Shown: positions 24,638-31,917, counted from the first letter of the stretch. The stretch is DNA of 36,511 nucleotides from Bacillota bacterium (GCA_024679955.1 JAILCQ010000010.1:79277-115787), one strand, 5' to 3'. Program-made: numbers and translations. The notes: generated by a model not told the origin, from the sequence alone.

Positions 24638-25039
24638 ATGATCTCGACCCGTGGCCGGTATGCCATCCGCGTAATGCTGGATTTGGCCAAAAACAAAACC
24701 GGCGGCTATACGCCCTTAAAGGACATAGCCGCCCGGCAGGGTATCTCCAAAAAATATCTGGAAATCATCGTAAAAGAGATGGTGGCCGGCGGCCTGCTGG
24801 TGGGAGCCAGCGGCAAAGGCGGCGGTTATAAGCTCTGCCGGGAGCCCCAGGACTACACCATTGGCGAGATACTGGAACGGATGGAGGGTTCGCTGAATTC
24901 GGTGGCCTGCCTTTCCGCCGGCGCGGCGCCTTGCCCCCGAGCGATGGATTGCGAAACCCTTTCTCTCTGGGCAGAGTATGACAAGCTGACCCATGATTTT
25001 TTCTACGGCAAGCGCCTCAGCGACTTGTTGCAAAAATGA
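24638..25039 (+). CDS. iscR: Rrf2-family Fe-S regulator (IscR-like)
   Basis: A 133-residue Rrf2-family transcription factor. The N-terminal winged helix (MISTRGRYAIRVMLDLA...SKKYLEIIVKEMVAGGLL...GKGGGYKL) is followed by three cysteines, C91-x7-C99-x5-C105, which can ligate an Fe-S cluster in IscR-type members. It lies divergent from iscS-iscU and upstream of the cysteine genes, so it is expected to sense Fe-S or cysteine status and repress iscSU. A CymR-like role over cysteine genes is an alternative, but CymR lacks the three cysteines. Confidence 0.9.
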   Translation: MISTRGRYAIRVMLDLAKNKTGGYTPLKDIAARQGISKKYLEIIVKEMVAGGLLVGASGKGGGYKLCREPQDYTIGEILERMEGSLNSVACLSAGAAPCPRAMDCETLSLWAEYDKLTHDFFYGKRLSDLLQK

Positions 25040-25117
25040 GGCAGCCGCAAAAAGCGCCTGACTGCAGGTATCTGTTCCGGGCAGAGCCGCCTTCGCGAAA
25101 TCCTGGGCAAAAAACCG

Positions 25118-25146
25118 TTGACAAAACAAGCGGCATATGTTATAAA
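25118..25146 (+). promoter_or_regulatory. Promoter of the cysteine operon
   Basis: TTGACA (25118-25123), 17-bp spacer, TATAAA (25141-25146). It predicts transcription from about 25153 and a leader of about 255 nt before the CMD gene at 25410. The leader holds a uORF and a terminator-like hairpin, but no T-box signature (no AGGGTGGNACCGCG-like sequence). Confidence 0.8.
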
Positions 25147-25200
25147 CATATTAAACCACTATGTTTATTCCAGCGATTATGATTTGAGCGGGAGGCTGTT

Positions 25201-25284
25201 ATGAAAAGGGAGATCTGCAGCGGTATTCGCATATGTTGTCCCATGGGCCGGAAACGGTGCATGCGCTTTGCCGTACCCGTTTGA
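25201..25284 (+). CDS. Cys-rich 27-residue leader peptide (candidate attenuator uORF)
   Basis: A 27-codon ORF with a strong GGAGG (25191-25195), 5 bases before ATG. The peptide starts MKREICSGIRICCPMG and has four cysteines (codons 6, 12, 13 and 20), about 15% Cys. It is too short for ordinary gene finding. It ends 23 bases before a GC-rich hairpin plus T-rich tract, and all downstream genes concern cysteine. A stretch in the uORF, CCGGAAAC (25248-25255), can pair with the right arm of that hairpin (GTTCTCCGG, 25324-25332) with a single bulge, so it could act as an antiterminator. The role is inference; the ORF, Shine-Dalgarno and Cys codons are directly visible. Confidence 0.6.
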   Translation: MKREICSGIRICCPMGRKRCMRFAVPV

Positions 25285-25307
25285 GATCTCTGTTTGCCTG
25301 TATGCAG

Positions 25308-25342
25308 CCGGAGAGCCCGATGGGTTCTCCGGTTATTTGTTT
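25308..25342 (+). terminator. Attenuator-like hairpin before the CMD gene
   Basis: An 11-bp stem with one G-T wobble (25308-25318 with 25322-25332; arm CCGGAGAGCCC), a three-base loop, then TTATTTGTTT (25333-25342). It looks like an intrinsic terminator inside the 5' leader, between the Cys-rich uORF and the first enzyme gene. CTTTGCC in the uORF (25266-25272) is also complementary to GGCAAAG (25343-25349) just beyond it. Confidence 0.6.
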
Positions 25343-25409
25343 GGCAAAGGGATATCCGATCATTTACGCCGCTGACCCGTTAACTTTAGAACGAAAAGGA
25401 GAAGATACA

Positions 25410-25964
25410 ATGGCCAGAGTAAAACTTGTAGAGCAAAACCAGGCAAAAGGCGCGGAAAAGGAACGCTATGACGAACTGGCGGCAAGAAACGCCGTCACCA
25501 ATATGAAAAAGGGACTTTTGAACGACGCAGCCACCTACGACGCCTATATGGCCTGGTACACCTCCTGGAACCGGCTGGTAGAGGTGGTCGGGCAGAAGGA
25601 CGCCATCCTCTATGCCCACGCCATTTCCACCACCAATTCCTGTCAGCTTTGTTCCCTGTTCTTTATCAGCGATGTAAGAGGCCTGGGCCTGGATCCGGAA
25701 AATCTGCACTATGACGAGAAAGAACAGGTCTTGACCGAGTTGGCGCAGGCGATCGTCAAGAACCCCACCGCCGTCCCGGACGAACTCTTTGACCGGTTGA
25801 GAAAGTTCTTTGACGACAGGGAGATCGTGGTGATCGTAGGCTTCGCCGGTCAGATGATCGCCACCAACAATTTCAACTCCGTGTTGAGAATCGATGTGGA
25901 CCAGCGCCTGCTGCCGCTGCTGGATCAGTTCAAACCCGCCATATGGAGAGACTCTATACAATAA
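25410..25964 (+). CDS. Carboxymuconolactone decarboxylase / AhpD-like family protein
   Basis: A 184-residue helical protein of the CMD/AhpD family, with the redox motif C78-x2-C81 (STTNSCQLCSLFF) preceded by AHAIS, the usual context of the active-site dithiol and general base. AhpD-like members are thiol peroxidases or peroxidase partners. The position before cysK-cysE suggests a job in thiol or peroxide handling linked to cysteine synthesis; that is inference. The ATG at 25410 has AAAAGGAG close upstream. The frame extends back to 25233, but that part overlaps the leader hairpin. Confidence 0.8.
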   Translation: MARVKLVEQNQAKGAEKERYDELAARNAVTNMKKGLLNDAATYDAYMAWYTSWNRLVEVVGQKDAILYAHAISTTNSCQLCSLFFISDVRGLGLDPENLHYDEKEQVLTELAQAIVKNPTAVPDELFDRLRKFFDDREIVVIVGFAGQMIATNNFNSVLRIDVDQRLLPLLDQFKPAIWRDSIQ

Positions 25965-25984
25965 CGCCAAAGGAGATTTTACCG

Positions 25985-26047
25985 ATGTCCCATATAAAAA
26001 AACGATGTTGCCCGGATGAATCGTTTGAATGCCATATGCTGTTTTAG
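25985..26047 (+). CDS. Second Cys-rich 20-residue uORF, directly before cysK
   Basis: A 20-codon ORF with AAAGGAG ending 9 bases before ATG 25985. It contains adjacent Cys codons 8-9 (KKRCCPDE) and a third Cys (FEC), so 3 of 20 residues are Cys. It lies between the CMD gene and cysK and stops 34 bases before the cysK start. AAACGAT/ATCGTTT can form a 7-bp hairpin around the Cys-Cys codons, but no clear terminator follows, so any control would be translational or by stability. It could be a chance ORF; the Shine-Dalgarno and Cys bias argue against that. Confidence 0.5.
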   Translation: MSHIKKRCCPDESFECHMLF

Positions 26048-26081
26048 AATTCAATCCATCATGCATTAGGAGGGAAACATC

Positions 26082-27014
26082 ATGTCTAAGATCTATACAT
26101 CCGTCGATCAACTGATCGGCCATACACCGCTGCTGGAACTGACCCATATCGAGAAAGAAGAAGGGCTGGCCGCCAAGCTTTTGGCCAAGCTGGAATATCT
26201 GAACCCCGCCGGTTCCGTGAAAGATCGTGTGGCCAAGGCCATGATCGATGACGCCGAGGCCAAAGGCCTGTTGAAAGAGGGCTCCGTCATCATTGAGCCT
26301 ACCTCCGGCAACACGGGTATCGGTCTGGCCGCCGTGGCGGCGGCTCGAGGCTATCGCCTCATCATCGTCATGCCGGAAACCATGTCAGTGGAGCGGCGCA
26401 TACTGATGAAAGCCTTTGGCGCGGAACTGGTGCTTACCGAGGGCAGCAAAGGGATGAAGGGCGCCATCGCCAAAGCGGATGAATTGGTAAAGACCATTCC
26501 CAACGCCTTTATTGCCGGCCAATTCGTCAATCCCGCCAACCCCGCTGTCCACAAAGCGACCACAGGCCCGGAAATCTGGGCGGACACCGATGGCAAGGTG
26601 GATATTTTTGTGGCGGGCGTTGGCACCGGCGGCACCATCACCGGCACGGGCGAATACCTGAAAGCGCAGAATCCCTCTGTTCGGATCGTAGCCGTGGAAC
26701 CGGCCGATTCGCCTTTCCTTTCCAAGGGGATCGCCGGCGAGCATAAGCTCCAGGGCATCGGAGCGGGATTTGTGCCCGATGTGCTGAACACGGACGTATA
26801 CGATGAAATCATCACGGTAACGACTGAAGACGCCTTTGCGGCAGGGAGAAAAGTCGGTCAAGCCGAAGGAGTGTTGGTGGGGATCTCCGCCGGCGCGGCG
26901 GTATGGGCTGCCGTCCAGCTGGCCAAGCGCCCGGAGAACAAGGACAAAACCATCGTGGCGCTCCTGCCGGATACCGGCGACCGGTATTTGTCCACGCCGC
27001 TGTTTGCCGATTAA
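26082..27014 (+). CDS. cysK: Cysteine synthase A (O-acetylserine sulfhydrylase)
   Basis: A 310-residue PLP enzyme that makes L-cysteine from O-acetylserine and sulfide. It starts with IGHTPLLEL, has the PLP Lys47 in NPAGSVKDR, the substrate loop [11 protein letters not shown], the phosphate cup GTGGTITG, and ends with [19 protein letters not shown] (26068-26074) precedes the ATG. The next gene, serine acetyltransferase, starts one base after the stop, so the two make a compact cysKE pair that turns serine into cysteine. The product feeds IscS encoded 1.6 kb upstream. Confidence 0.96.
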   Translation: MSKIYTSVDQLIGHTPLLELTHIEKEEGLAAKLLAKLEYLNPAGSVKDRVAKAMIDDAEAKGLLKEGSVIIEPTSGNTGIGLAAVAAARGYRLIIVMPETMSVERRILMKAFGAELVLTEGSKGMKGAIAKADELVKTIPNAFIAGQFVNPANPAVHKATTGPEIWADTDGKVDIFVAGVGTGGTITGTGEYLKAQNPSVRIVAVEPADSPFLSKGIAGEHKLQGIGAGFVPDVLNTDVYDEIITVTTEDAFAAGRKVGQAEGVLVGISAGAAVWAAVQLAKRPENKDKTIVALLPDTGDRYLSTPLFAD

Positions 27015-27015
27015 T

Positions 27016-27894
27016 ATGGAACAGACCCTTTCCCTTTTGATCCGGCTGACAGCCCATGAACTGGAGCAAGAGGATGCGACCAATTGCAAGCGGCCTATCG
27101 ATTACTATGGCCTGCGGCAGGAGGTGGAGCATATCACCGATCTGCTGATCGACGCCATGTTTCCCCGCTTTGCCGCCGAACCGGTATCGAGAGAAGAACG
27201 TTTGCAGCAAGCGGTGGAAGTATTGAACGGCATCCTTACGCGCATCCCTTCCAAGCTGCGTCCAGAAGAAGTTGTCCTTGCTCTTCTGGAAAACCTGCCG
27301 GAGGTCAGGCGGCAGTTGCGAACGGATCTGACCGCCGCCTATCAGGGAGACCCCGCCGCCAAAAGCATAGACGAGGTCATCCTCTGCTACCCGGCCTTTA
27401 TGGCCATCAGCACCTATCGTTTGGCCCATGTTCTGTACCGGGTGGGGATGCCGCTTCTGCCCCGTATGATGACAGAATATGCCCACCGCCTGACGGGGAT
27501 CGACATTCACCCCGGGGCGGTTATCGGAGATTCTTTCTTTATCGATCACGGCACCGGCGTGGTGATCGGCGAGACCACCACCATCGGCTGCAAGGTCAAG
27601 CTGTACCAGCACGTTACCCTGGGCGCCAAGAGCTTTGCCGTGGGGCCCGACGGCAGCCTGGTCAAGGGGGTCAAGCGGCACCCCGATATCGGCGACCGGG
27701 TGGTGATTTATGCCGGCGCTACCATTCTGGGCGGCGAAACGCGCATCGGCAACGACTGCATCATCGGCGGCAGCGTGTGGCTGACCCATTCCGTGCCGGC
27801 CGGAAAGATGGTTTTGGCCAGAACAGCCGTTACGGATACGCCTTTGACCAAAGATATCATGGTCAATCCCATTCTGGATTGCGCCATGCTGTAA
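27016..27894 (+). CDS. cysE: Serine O-acetyltransferase (CysE/EpsC type)
   Basis: A 292-residue acetyltransferase that converts serine and acetyl-CoA to O-acetylserine, the substrate of CysK. A long helical N-terminal region leads to a left-handed beta-helix of hexapeptide repeats: IDIHPGAVIGDSFFIDHGTGVVIGETTTIG, then LYQHVTLGAKSF. The segment with the catalytic His (FIDHGTG) is present. Its length and insert match the EpsC-type serine acetyltransferases of Clostridia. No Shine-Dalgarno precedes ATG 27016; the junction TAATATG implies translational coupling to cysK. The C-terminus is short, so the usual cysteine-feedback tail may differ from E. coli CysE. Confidence 0.93.
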   Translation: MEQTLSLLIRLTAHELEQEDATNCKRPIDYYGLRQEVEHITDLLIDAMFPRFAAEPVSREERLQQAVEVLNGILTRIPSKLRPEEVVLALLENLPEVRRQLRTDLTAAYQGDPAAKSIDEVILCYPAFMAISTYRLAHVLYRVGMPLLPRMMTEYAHRLTGIDIHPGAVIGDSFFIDHGTGVVIGETTTIGCKVKLYQHVTLGAKSFAVGPDGSLVKGVKRHPDIGDRVVIYAGATILGGETRIGNDCIIGGSVWLTHSVPAGKMVLARTAVTDTPLTKDIMVNPILDCAML

Positions 27895-27957
27895 AAAGCT
27901 TTGCGGCAGGGTAAATCGGGATGTCGGCGCATACAAAAGAATCATAGTACCCTTTCC

Positions 27958-27988
27958 GCTTCGGGGAGCGTTTATCGCTCCCCGAAGC
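27958..27988 (+). terminator. Terminator of the cys operon
   Basis: A perfect 13-bp stem (27958-27970 with 27976-27988; arm GCTTCGGGGAGCG) with loop TTTAT, then TGTTTG. It lies 63 bp after cysE. The region 27895-28145 holds no gene. Confidence 0.8.
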
Positions 27989-28047
27989 TGTTTGTAATGC
28001 CTGTTTCCGGTTTGGCCGCTTTTGCCTGCCTCTTCTTGCCATACCGG

Positions 28048-28086
28048 AAAAGGGGCATTGCCGCTGTTTGCGGCGATGCCCCTTTT
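28048..28086. terminator. Second hairpin, bidirectional terminator
   Basis: A 17-bp stem with one G-T wobble (28048-28064 with 28070-28086); the outer end is AAAA/TTTT around GGGGCAT. It can stop the cys operon read-through and the convergent ATPase gene. A further CCCC-N6-GGGG followed by TATTTTT lies near 28112-28132, and a CCGGCCG/CGGCCGG stem spans the stop codon of the ATPase. Confidence 0.7.
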
Positions 28087-28145
28087 GTCAAGAATGCGAT
28101 TTCTATTAAGCCCCCGTCAAGGGGTATTTTTACCGCCGGCCGGGA

Positions 28146-29228
28146 TCACGGCCGGTTTTCCTGCTCCGCCGCCAAAGTCAACAGCCGGTTGAACAGGCGT
28201 TTGCCGGCCAAATCCACCGCCTCGTAGTCCATGGCCTGGCTGTAGCAGCTTTCCAGCTTGTCGTGGATCAGTTTGGCCTCGCTTAATTTGCCGGCGGCTT
28301 TGTCGGCCAGGTCGTTCAGCTTTTGTTTGAAGGCAAGGGTTTCCCCATCGTCGGTTTTTTCATGGCTCAGCTCCGTACAATCGATCACCACGTCTCCCGG
28401 CTGGCTTTCCCGGGAACAAAGGAACAGATCCGCCAGCGCCGTGCCCAGCTCCGGCAAAACCACGGCTTCGATATGCTGCGGCTGCAAGGCGCTGTGATAG
28501 ACCTGGGCGGCCAGGCCTTTTTCCGCGGCGGCGTCCGCCACGGCCTGCAATATCTTTTCTTTACCGCAGCCGGGCGGGCCGTTGAGGATATAGCGGCGGG
28601 GATAGACGCGGGTCAGGGCGTCCGCCAGGCTGATCAATCCCCTGGGCGTCACCGCGGAAGCAAACAAATGCCGGCAAACGGCGCCTGTGGGCACAAACAA
28701 TTCATCCAGCAATTGATGGATTTTGTCGTTCAGCTTTTGGCTGTCCAGCCGCTTTTCTTCCCGGCGGCAGGCTTCCGCTGTGATTTCGCCGATGGCCGAC
28801 AGATCCTCCTGCGCCGCGGCATAGGCCTGCTGCAGCGATTCATAGAGGTGCAGGATGCTCTGTTTTTGCCGGCGCAGGCTTTGGGACGACCAATGTTCGC
28901 CCAAATTGATGATTTCATCCACCACGCCCGGATAGACCGGGTCTACGGTATGGGGCGCGGTGCCGTCGATCACCGCTGCGGACAGACCTTTGACGATCAC
29001 GCCGTCCAGGGAATCGTTGTCGGCGCTGCATTGCCAGAATTCCACGTCATATCCCCGTTCCAGCATGGCGGAACCGATTTTCCGCATCAGCGTGGATTTG
29101 CCGCAGCCGGGGCTGCCTTTCAATATATATATATGCTCCAGACCCTGCAGGCCCTGGCGGTAAAAAGACTGAAACCCCAAAGCGGTATTGCTGCCGGGAA
29201 AAACATAAGTGGATCGGCCTTGACGCAT
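28146..29228 (-). CDS. Two-P-loop ATPase of the PRK06851 type
   Basis: A 360-residue protein with two Walker A motifs: GSPGCGKST (about residues 39-47) and GPPGCGKEK (about 225-233). The second has Glu where Thr/Ser is usual and may bind but not hydrolyse. The two halves look like tandem P-loop domains joined by a charged helical linker (about 110-190; EACRREEKRLDSQKLNDKI). It resembles a conserved Bacillota family (PRK06851) with no known function. The ATG at 29228 is chosen: GGAAG lies 9 bases upstream, whereas an in-frame GTG at 29237 touches it. It is divergent from an Ala/Glu-rich protein; a 7-bp inverted repeat CCTATGC/GCATAGG spans their shared intergenic region. Confidence 0.75.
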   Translation of the reverse strand: MRQGRSTYVFPGSNTALGFQSFYRQGLQGLEHIYILKGSPGCGKSTLMRKIGSAMLERGYDVEFWQCSADNDSLDGVIVKGLSAAVIDGTAPHTVDPVYPGVVDEIINLGEHWSSQSLRRQKQSILHLYESLQQAYAAAQEDLSAIGEITAEACRREEKRLDSQKLNDKIHQLLDELFVPTGAVCRHLFASAVTPRGLISLADALTRVYPRRYILNGPPGCGKEKILQAVADAAAEKGLAAQVYHSALQPQHIEAVVLPELGTALADLFLCSRESQPGDVVIDCTELSHEKTDDGETLAFKQKLNDLADKAAGKLSEAKLIHDKLESCYSQAMDYEAVDLAGKRLFNRLLTLAAEQENRP

Positions 29229-29364
29229 GCCCAACACTTCCTTTTTTGCTTTATCCTATGCGGCTTGCCCCCGGTTGTGCTTGGCTGTAGCCGGAAAAAG
29301 TGAGGCATATTCCCCGGCGGCCGGGCATAGGCTTTGTCAGAAAAGGCTTTGCGGAGGTTTTTTT

Positions 29365-31032
29365 ATGGCCGAGTATATTGTACCGCTGTCGCGCACGGTT
29401 TTTTTGCCCCCCGGTTCTCCGGGTATCGGCCTGGTGCAGGAAATGAAAGCCGATATCGGGACCTATCATGTGGACTGTGAGCAGGGGATGATATACTGTG
29501 ACGGCGAAGCCGATCTGCTGATCGATTATATCTCGTTTGCCGGCGATAGCAGCAAAAGCCAGGCGGAGGCCGCAGAGCCCGGCGGCAAACAATGGCAGGC
29601 GCTGCTGACCTTGCCCTTTGAGATCCGGGAAAACGGCGCGGTATCCGGCGATCCCCAGGTGACGGTAAACGCCCTGGACTGGTTCTTGGTGGGGGAACGG
29701 GCGCTGGAAATGGAAATGGAATTGAAGATCGCCGCTGCCGGGCCGGACATGGAGAAAGCGGATGCGCCTGCCGCTCTTTGGCCTTCCGCGCCGCAGCAAA
29801 ACCCGGCCGTAGCGGCGGAACATAAGCAGGCCGCCGGCCGACGGCACAGCAAACCGCCGCTATGGACTATGGTCACCATCGACCGGCAAGCCATCAAACC
29901 GCTGCAAGGTCCTGAAGGGAAAAAACAAGCGCAAAAAGAGGGGTGGCAAATGGTGGAGATCAAGCAGTCGCCGCAGAATACGGCGGAAAACGGCAAGCAA
30001 AGCAGGGAAACGCCGGAGGAAAACCGCGCCGCCGTTCCCGCAGCAGCCGCCGCGGAAGAAAAAGCAACAGCGAAGGCGGAAAAGGCGGCGCCAGGGGAAT
30101 GGATCATGGAAACCCAGGTGGAAACGACAGGGATAGAGGAAAACCAGACGGCGGAGACGGTTGCGGAAGCAACGGCAGCCGGATCTGCGGCGGCGGAGGC
30201 CGGCGAAAAGGCGGGGGAGGAACGGTCGGATGGCGCGGCCGGCGCAGATCATGGGCAGGCGCAGCCGGACAGCGGAGCAGGCGGAAGGGAAACCGCGGTG
30301 AAAATATCTTTCGGCGATAGCCGGGATGAGGCGTTTCTAGCTCCGGCGGAGACCGGGAAAGGGCCGGAAACAACCCTTGCGGACAGCTGTGCGGCGGACG
30401 TAAGCAAGTCAGAGGCTGAAAGCGAATCAGAGGCCGAAAGCGAGACAACCGCAGCTTTGGCCGCCGTCCAGGTGGAAGCTGCCGTGATATCCCCAGAAGT
30501 CCCGGAAACAGAGGGGCCGCAGGCGGAAAGCCGCTCCGCCGTCGCCGCCATGACCGATGCGGTAAGCGACAAGGTGGGCAATGTGGCGGAAACGCTGGAA
30601 AACGTGGTGGCCGAGGCGGCTGCCGTGGCCGGTATCGTGGAAAAAGTGGCCGACGCGGCCGCTGCCTTGGATACATTGGAGCATAGGGCCGGCGCGGAGG
30701 CGGCGGTGGCTGCCGCGGCGGTGGTGGCGGCTTCGGAATTGCTGCCGAAGCTGTTGGGCGGCAAGGACGGCAAAGCCCTGGATGTGGAAACGGATACAGA
30801 AACAGATGCTGAAACAGAAAGAATAAATAGAAATATGGAGGAGAAAGCCGCAGCGGCTTTGCCTGAGGCCGCCGCCGGGCCGTCGAAGGAAGCGCCGCCG
30901 CAGGAAGAGCTGCCTGCACAAGCAACCCCGGAAAAATGCCGGAAACGCCGCCGGGCCATGGGCTTGCCGGAACTCACGGTGGAAAAAGTCGAGGCGGATC
31001 GGGGCGGCTATGCCATCTCCATAAAAAAATGA
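29365..31032 (+). CDS. Ala/Glu-rich protein with possible SPOCS (DUF3794)-like N-terminus
   Basis: A 555-residue protein. The N-terminal 120 residues (starting MAEYIVPLSRTVFLPPG) contain alternating strands with the pattern of a DUF3794/SPOCS domain found in spore-coat proteins such as SipL: a DCEQGMIYCDGEADLLIDYISF-like strand pair, LTLPFEI, then VTVNALDWFLVGERALEMEMELKI. I rate this similarity as moderate to weak. Residues about 125-520 are low-complexity, rich in Ala and Glu with some Gly, Thr and Ser, probably disordered or helical. The C-terminus is short and basic (KCRKRRRAMGLPELTVEKV...YAISIKK). GGAGG (29353-29357) sits 7 bases before the ATG; a strong terminator follows. Function unknown. 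Confidence 0.65.
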   Translation: MAEYIVPLSRTVFLPPGSPGIGLVQEMKADIGTYHVDCEQGMIYCDGEADLLIDYISFAGDSSKSQAEAAEPGGKQWQALLTLPFEIRENGAVSGDPQVTVNALDWFLVGERALEMEMELKIAAAGPDMEKADAPAALWPSAPQQNPAVAAEHKQAAGRRHSKPPLWTMVTIDRQAIKPLQGPEGKKQAQKEGWQMVEIKQSPQNTAENGKQSRETPEENRAAVPAAAAAEEKATAKAEKAAPGEWIMETQVETTGIEENQTAETVAEATAAGSAAAEAGEKAGEERSDGAAGADHGQAQPDSGAGGRETAVKISFGDSRDEAFLAPAETGKGPETTLADSCAADVSKSEAESESEAESETTAALAAVQVEAAVISPEVPETEGPQAESRSAVAAMTDAVSDKVGNVAETLENVVAEAAAVAGIVEKVADAAAALDTLEHRAGAEAAVAAAAVVAASELLPKLLGGKDGKALDVETDTETDAETERINRNMEEKAAAALPEAAAGPSKEAPPQEELPAQATPEKCRKRRRAMGLPELTVEKVEADRGGYAISIKK

Positions 31033-31061
31033 ACGGCAAACCGTTTATTTTTGCCGCTTTG

Positions 31062-31108
31062 AAGCAAACTAGAAGCGAAAAATCACGCTTCCGGTTTGCT
31101 TTTTTTTC
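31062..31108 (+). terminator. Strong terminator after the Ala/Glu-rich gene
   Basis: A 16-bp stem with a G-T wobble and an A-C mismatch (31062-31077 with 31086-31101), an 8-base loop, then seven further T residues (31102-31108). It ends only 20 bp before the GTG start of the next gene. Confidence 0.85.
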
Positions 31109-31128
31109 ACCGGGGAAAGGAAGATACG

Positions 31129-31569
31129 GTGTACCAGTGGTTGTTTTTGGCTTTGGCCGCCGCCGCCGGCGTGGCTATGGCCGTCCAGGGCTCTTTGAAC
31201 GGCGCTTTGGGCAAAACCGTCGGCGTTTGGAAAGGCGTATTTTTGGTGCACGCCATCGGCTTGGCCGTGGTGGCGGTATTATTGTTTGTATGCGGATTGG
31301 GCAAGGGCGATTTAAGCAAAATCGGCGAAGCGCCCTGGTATTTGTATTTGGGCGGCGTTGTGAATGTGCTGATCATTTTCGGCGTGATGTCCGCCGTGGC
31401 CAAGCTGGGAGCGGGCAACGCCACCACGGCGATTATCGTGGGCCAATTGGCCATGGCCATGCTGGTGGATCGCTTCGGTTGGTTCGGCCTGGCGCAAGCG
31501 CCCTTTACCTGGTCCAGAGGGGCGGGACTGCTGCTGATGGGCCTGGCGGCGAAATTGCTGCTGGCCTGA
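31129..31569 (+). CDS. Half-size DMT transporter (YdcZ/DUF606 family)
   Basis: A 146-residue membrane protein with about five hydrophobic segments (LFLALAAAAGVAMAVQGSLNGALG..., WKGVFLVHAIGLAVVAVLLFVCGL, YLGGVVNVLIIFGVMSAVAKLG, ATTAIIVGQLAMAMLVDRFG, GLLLMGLAAKLLLA), matching DUF606/YdcZ proteins of the drug/metabolite transporter superfamily. Such halves often act as pairs; no second half is adjacent. GTG at 31129 is chosen because GGAAAGGAAG lies just upstream; an ATG at 31096 falls inside the terminator hairpin. No promoter fits between the terminator and the start, so expression may depend on read-through. Confidence 0.8.
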   Translation: MYQWLFLALAAAAGVAMAVQGSLNGALGKTVGVWKGVFLVHAIGLAVVAVLLFVCGLGKGDLSKIGEAPWYLYLGGVVNVLIIFGVMSAVAKLGAGNATTAIIVGQLAMAMLVDRFGWFGLAQAPFTWSRGAGLLLMGLAAKLLLA

Positions 31570-31612
31570 GAGAAGGCGCTAATAAAAAAGTTTGAAAAAA
31601 AGAATATTTTTC

Positions 31613-31641
31613 TTGACTTTTTATAAACTTTTTCGTACAAT
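31613..31641 (+). promoter_or_regulatory. tRNA operon promoter
   Basis: TTGACT (31613-31618), 17-bp T-rich spacer, TACAAT (31636-31641), 18 bp before the 5' end of tRNA-Met. Confidence 0.75.
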
Positions 31642-31658
31642 AAAAAAGCAGCGTTTGC

Positions 31659-31735
31659 GGCGGTGTAGCTCAGAGGTTCAGAGCACTCGGCTCATACCCG
31701 GGGTGTCGTTGGTTCAATTCCAACCACCGCTACCA
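31659..31735 (+). tRNA. tRNA-Met (CAT)
   Basis: Full cloverleaf: acceptor GGCGGTG/CACCGCT (first pair G-T), D stem GCTC/GAGC, anticodon stem CTCGG/CCGGG with loop CTCATAC (anticodon CAT, 31693-31695), T stem GTTGG/CCAAC, and encoded CCA. The 5' part (GGCGGTGTAGCTCAG) resembles Bacillus elongator tRNA-Met. An initiator is unlikely because the three stacked G-C pairs at the anticodon are absent; a tRNA-Ile with lysidine-modified CAT cannot be fully excluded. Confidence 0.92.
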
Positions 31736-31739
31736 ATTT

Positions 31740-31816
31740 GGCGCGTTGGAGAAGCGGCTTAACTCACCAGCCTTTCACGCTGGCATTCATGGGTTCGAAT
31801 CCCGTACGCGTCACCA
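31740..31816 (+). tRNA. tRNA-Glu (TTC)
   Basis: Acceptor GGCGCGT/ACGCGTC (one G-T pair), D stem GAG/CTC, anticodon stem CCAGC/GCTGG with loop CTTTCAC (anticodon TTC, 31774-31776), T stem ATGGG/CCCGT, and encoded CCA. It follows tRNA-Met by 4 bp and is co-transcribed with it. Confidence 0.92.
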
Positions 31817-31819
31817 TAT

Positions 31820-31858
31820 AAAAACCTCTTTTGTCTATCAAGGCAAAAGAGGTTTTTT
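31820..31858 (+). terminator. Terminator of the tRNA operon
   Basis: A perfect 14-bp stem (31820-31833 with 31844-31857; arm AAAAACCTCTTTTG) ending in a T-run. The IS200-type element begins about 8 bp further on. Confidence 0.85.
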
Positions 31859-31917
31859 GTAAAAAGAGAACCACGCGACTATCGCGTGGTTCTAAAAAGC
31901 TTAAGCGATGAACAAAA

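Noticed and set aside
25150-25400. T-box or SAM riboswitch in the cysteine-operon leader
   Set aside because: The conserved T-box sequence and SAM-box features are absent; the uORF plus hairpin explains the leader better.
30104-30977. Pro/Arg-rich minus-strand frames opposite the Ala/Glu-rich gene
   Set aside because: They are the expected complement of GCG/GAA-rich repeats and lack ribosome binding sites.
31659-31735. Initiator tRNA-fMet
   Set aside because: The anticodon stem lacks the three consecutive G-C pairs, and the first acceptor pair is a G-T wobble rather than a mismatch; the 5' half resembles elongator tRNA-Met.
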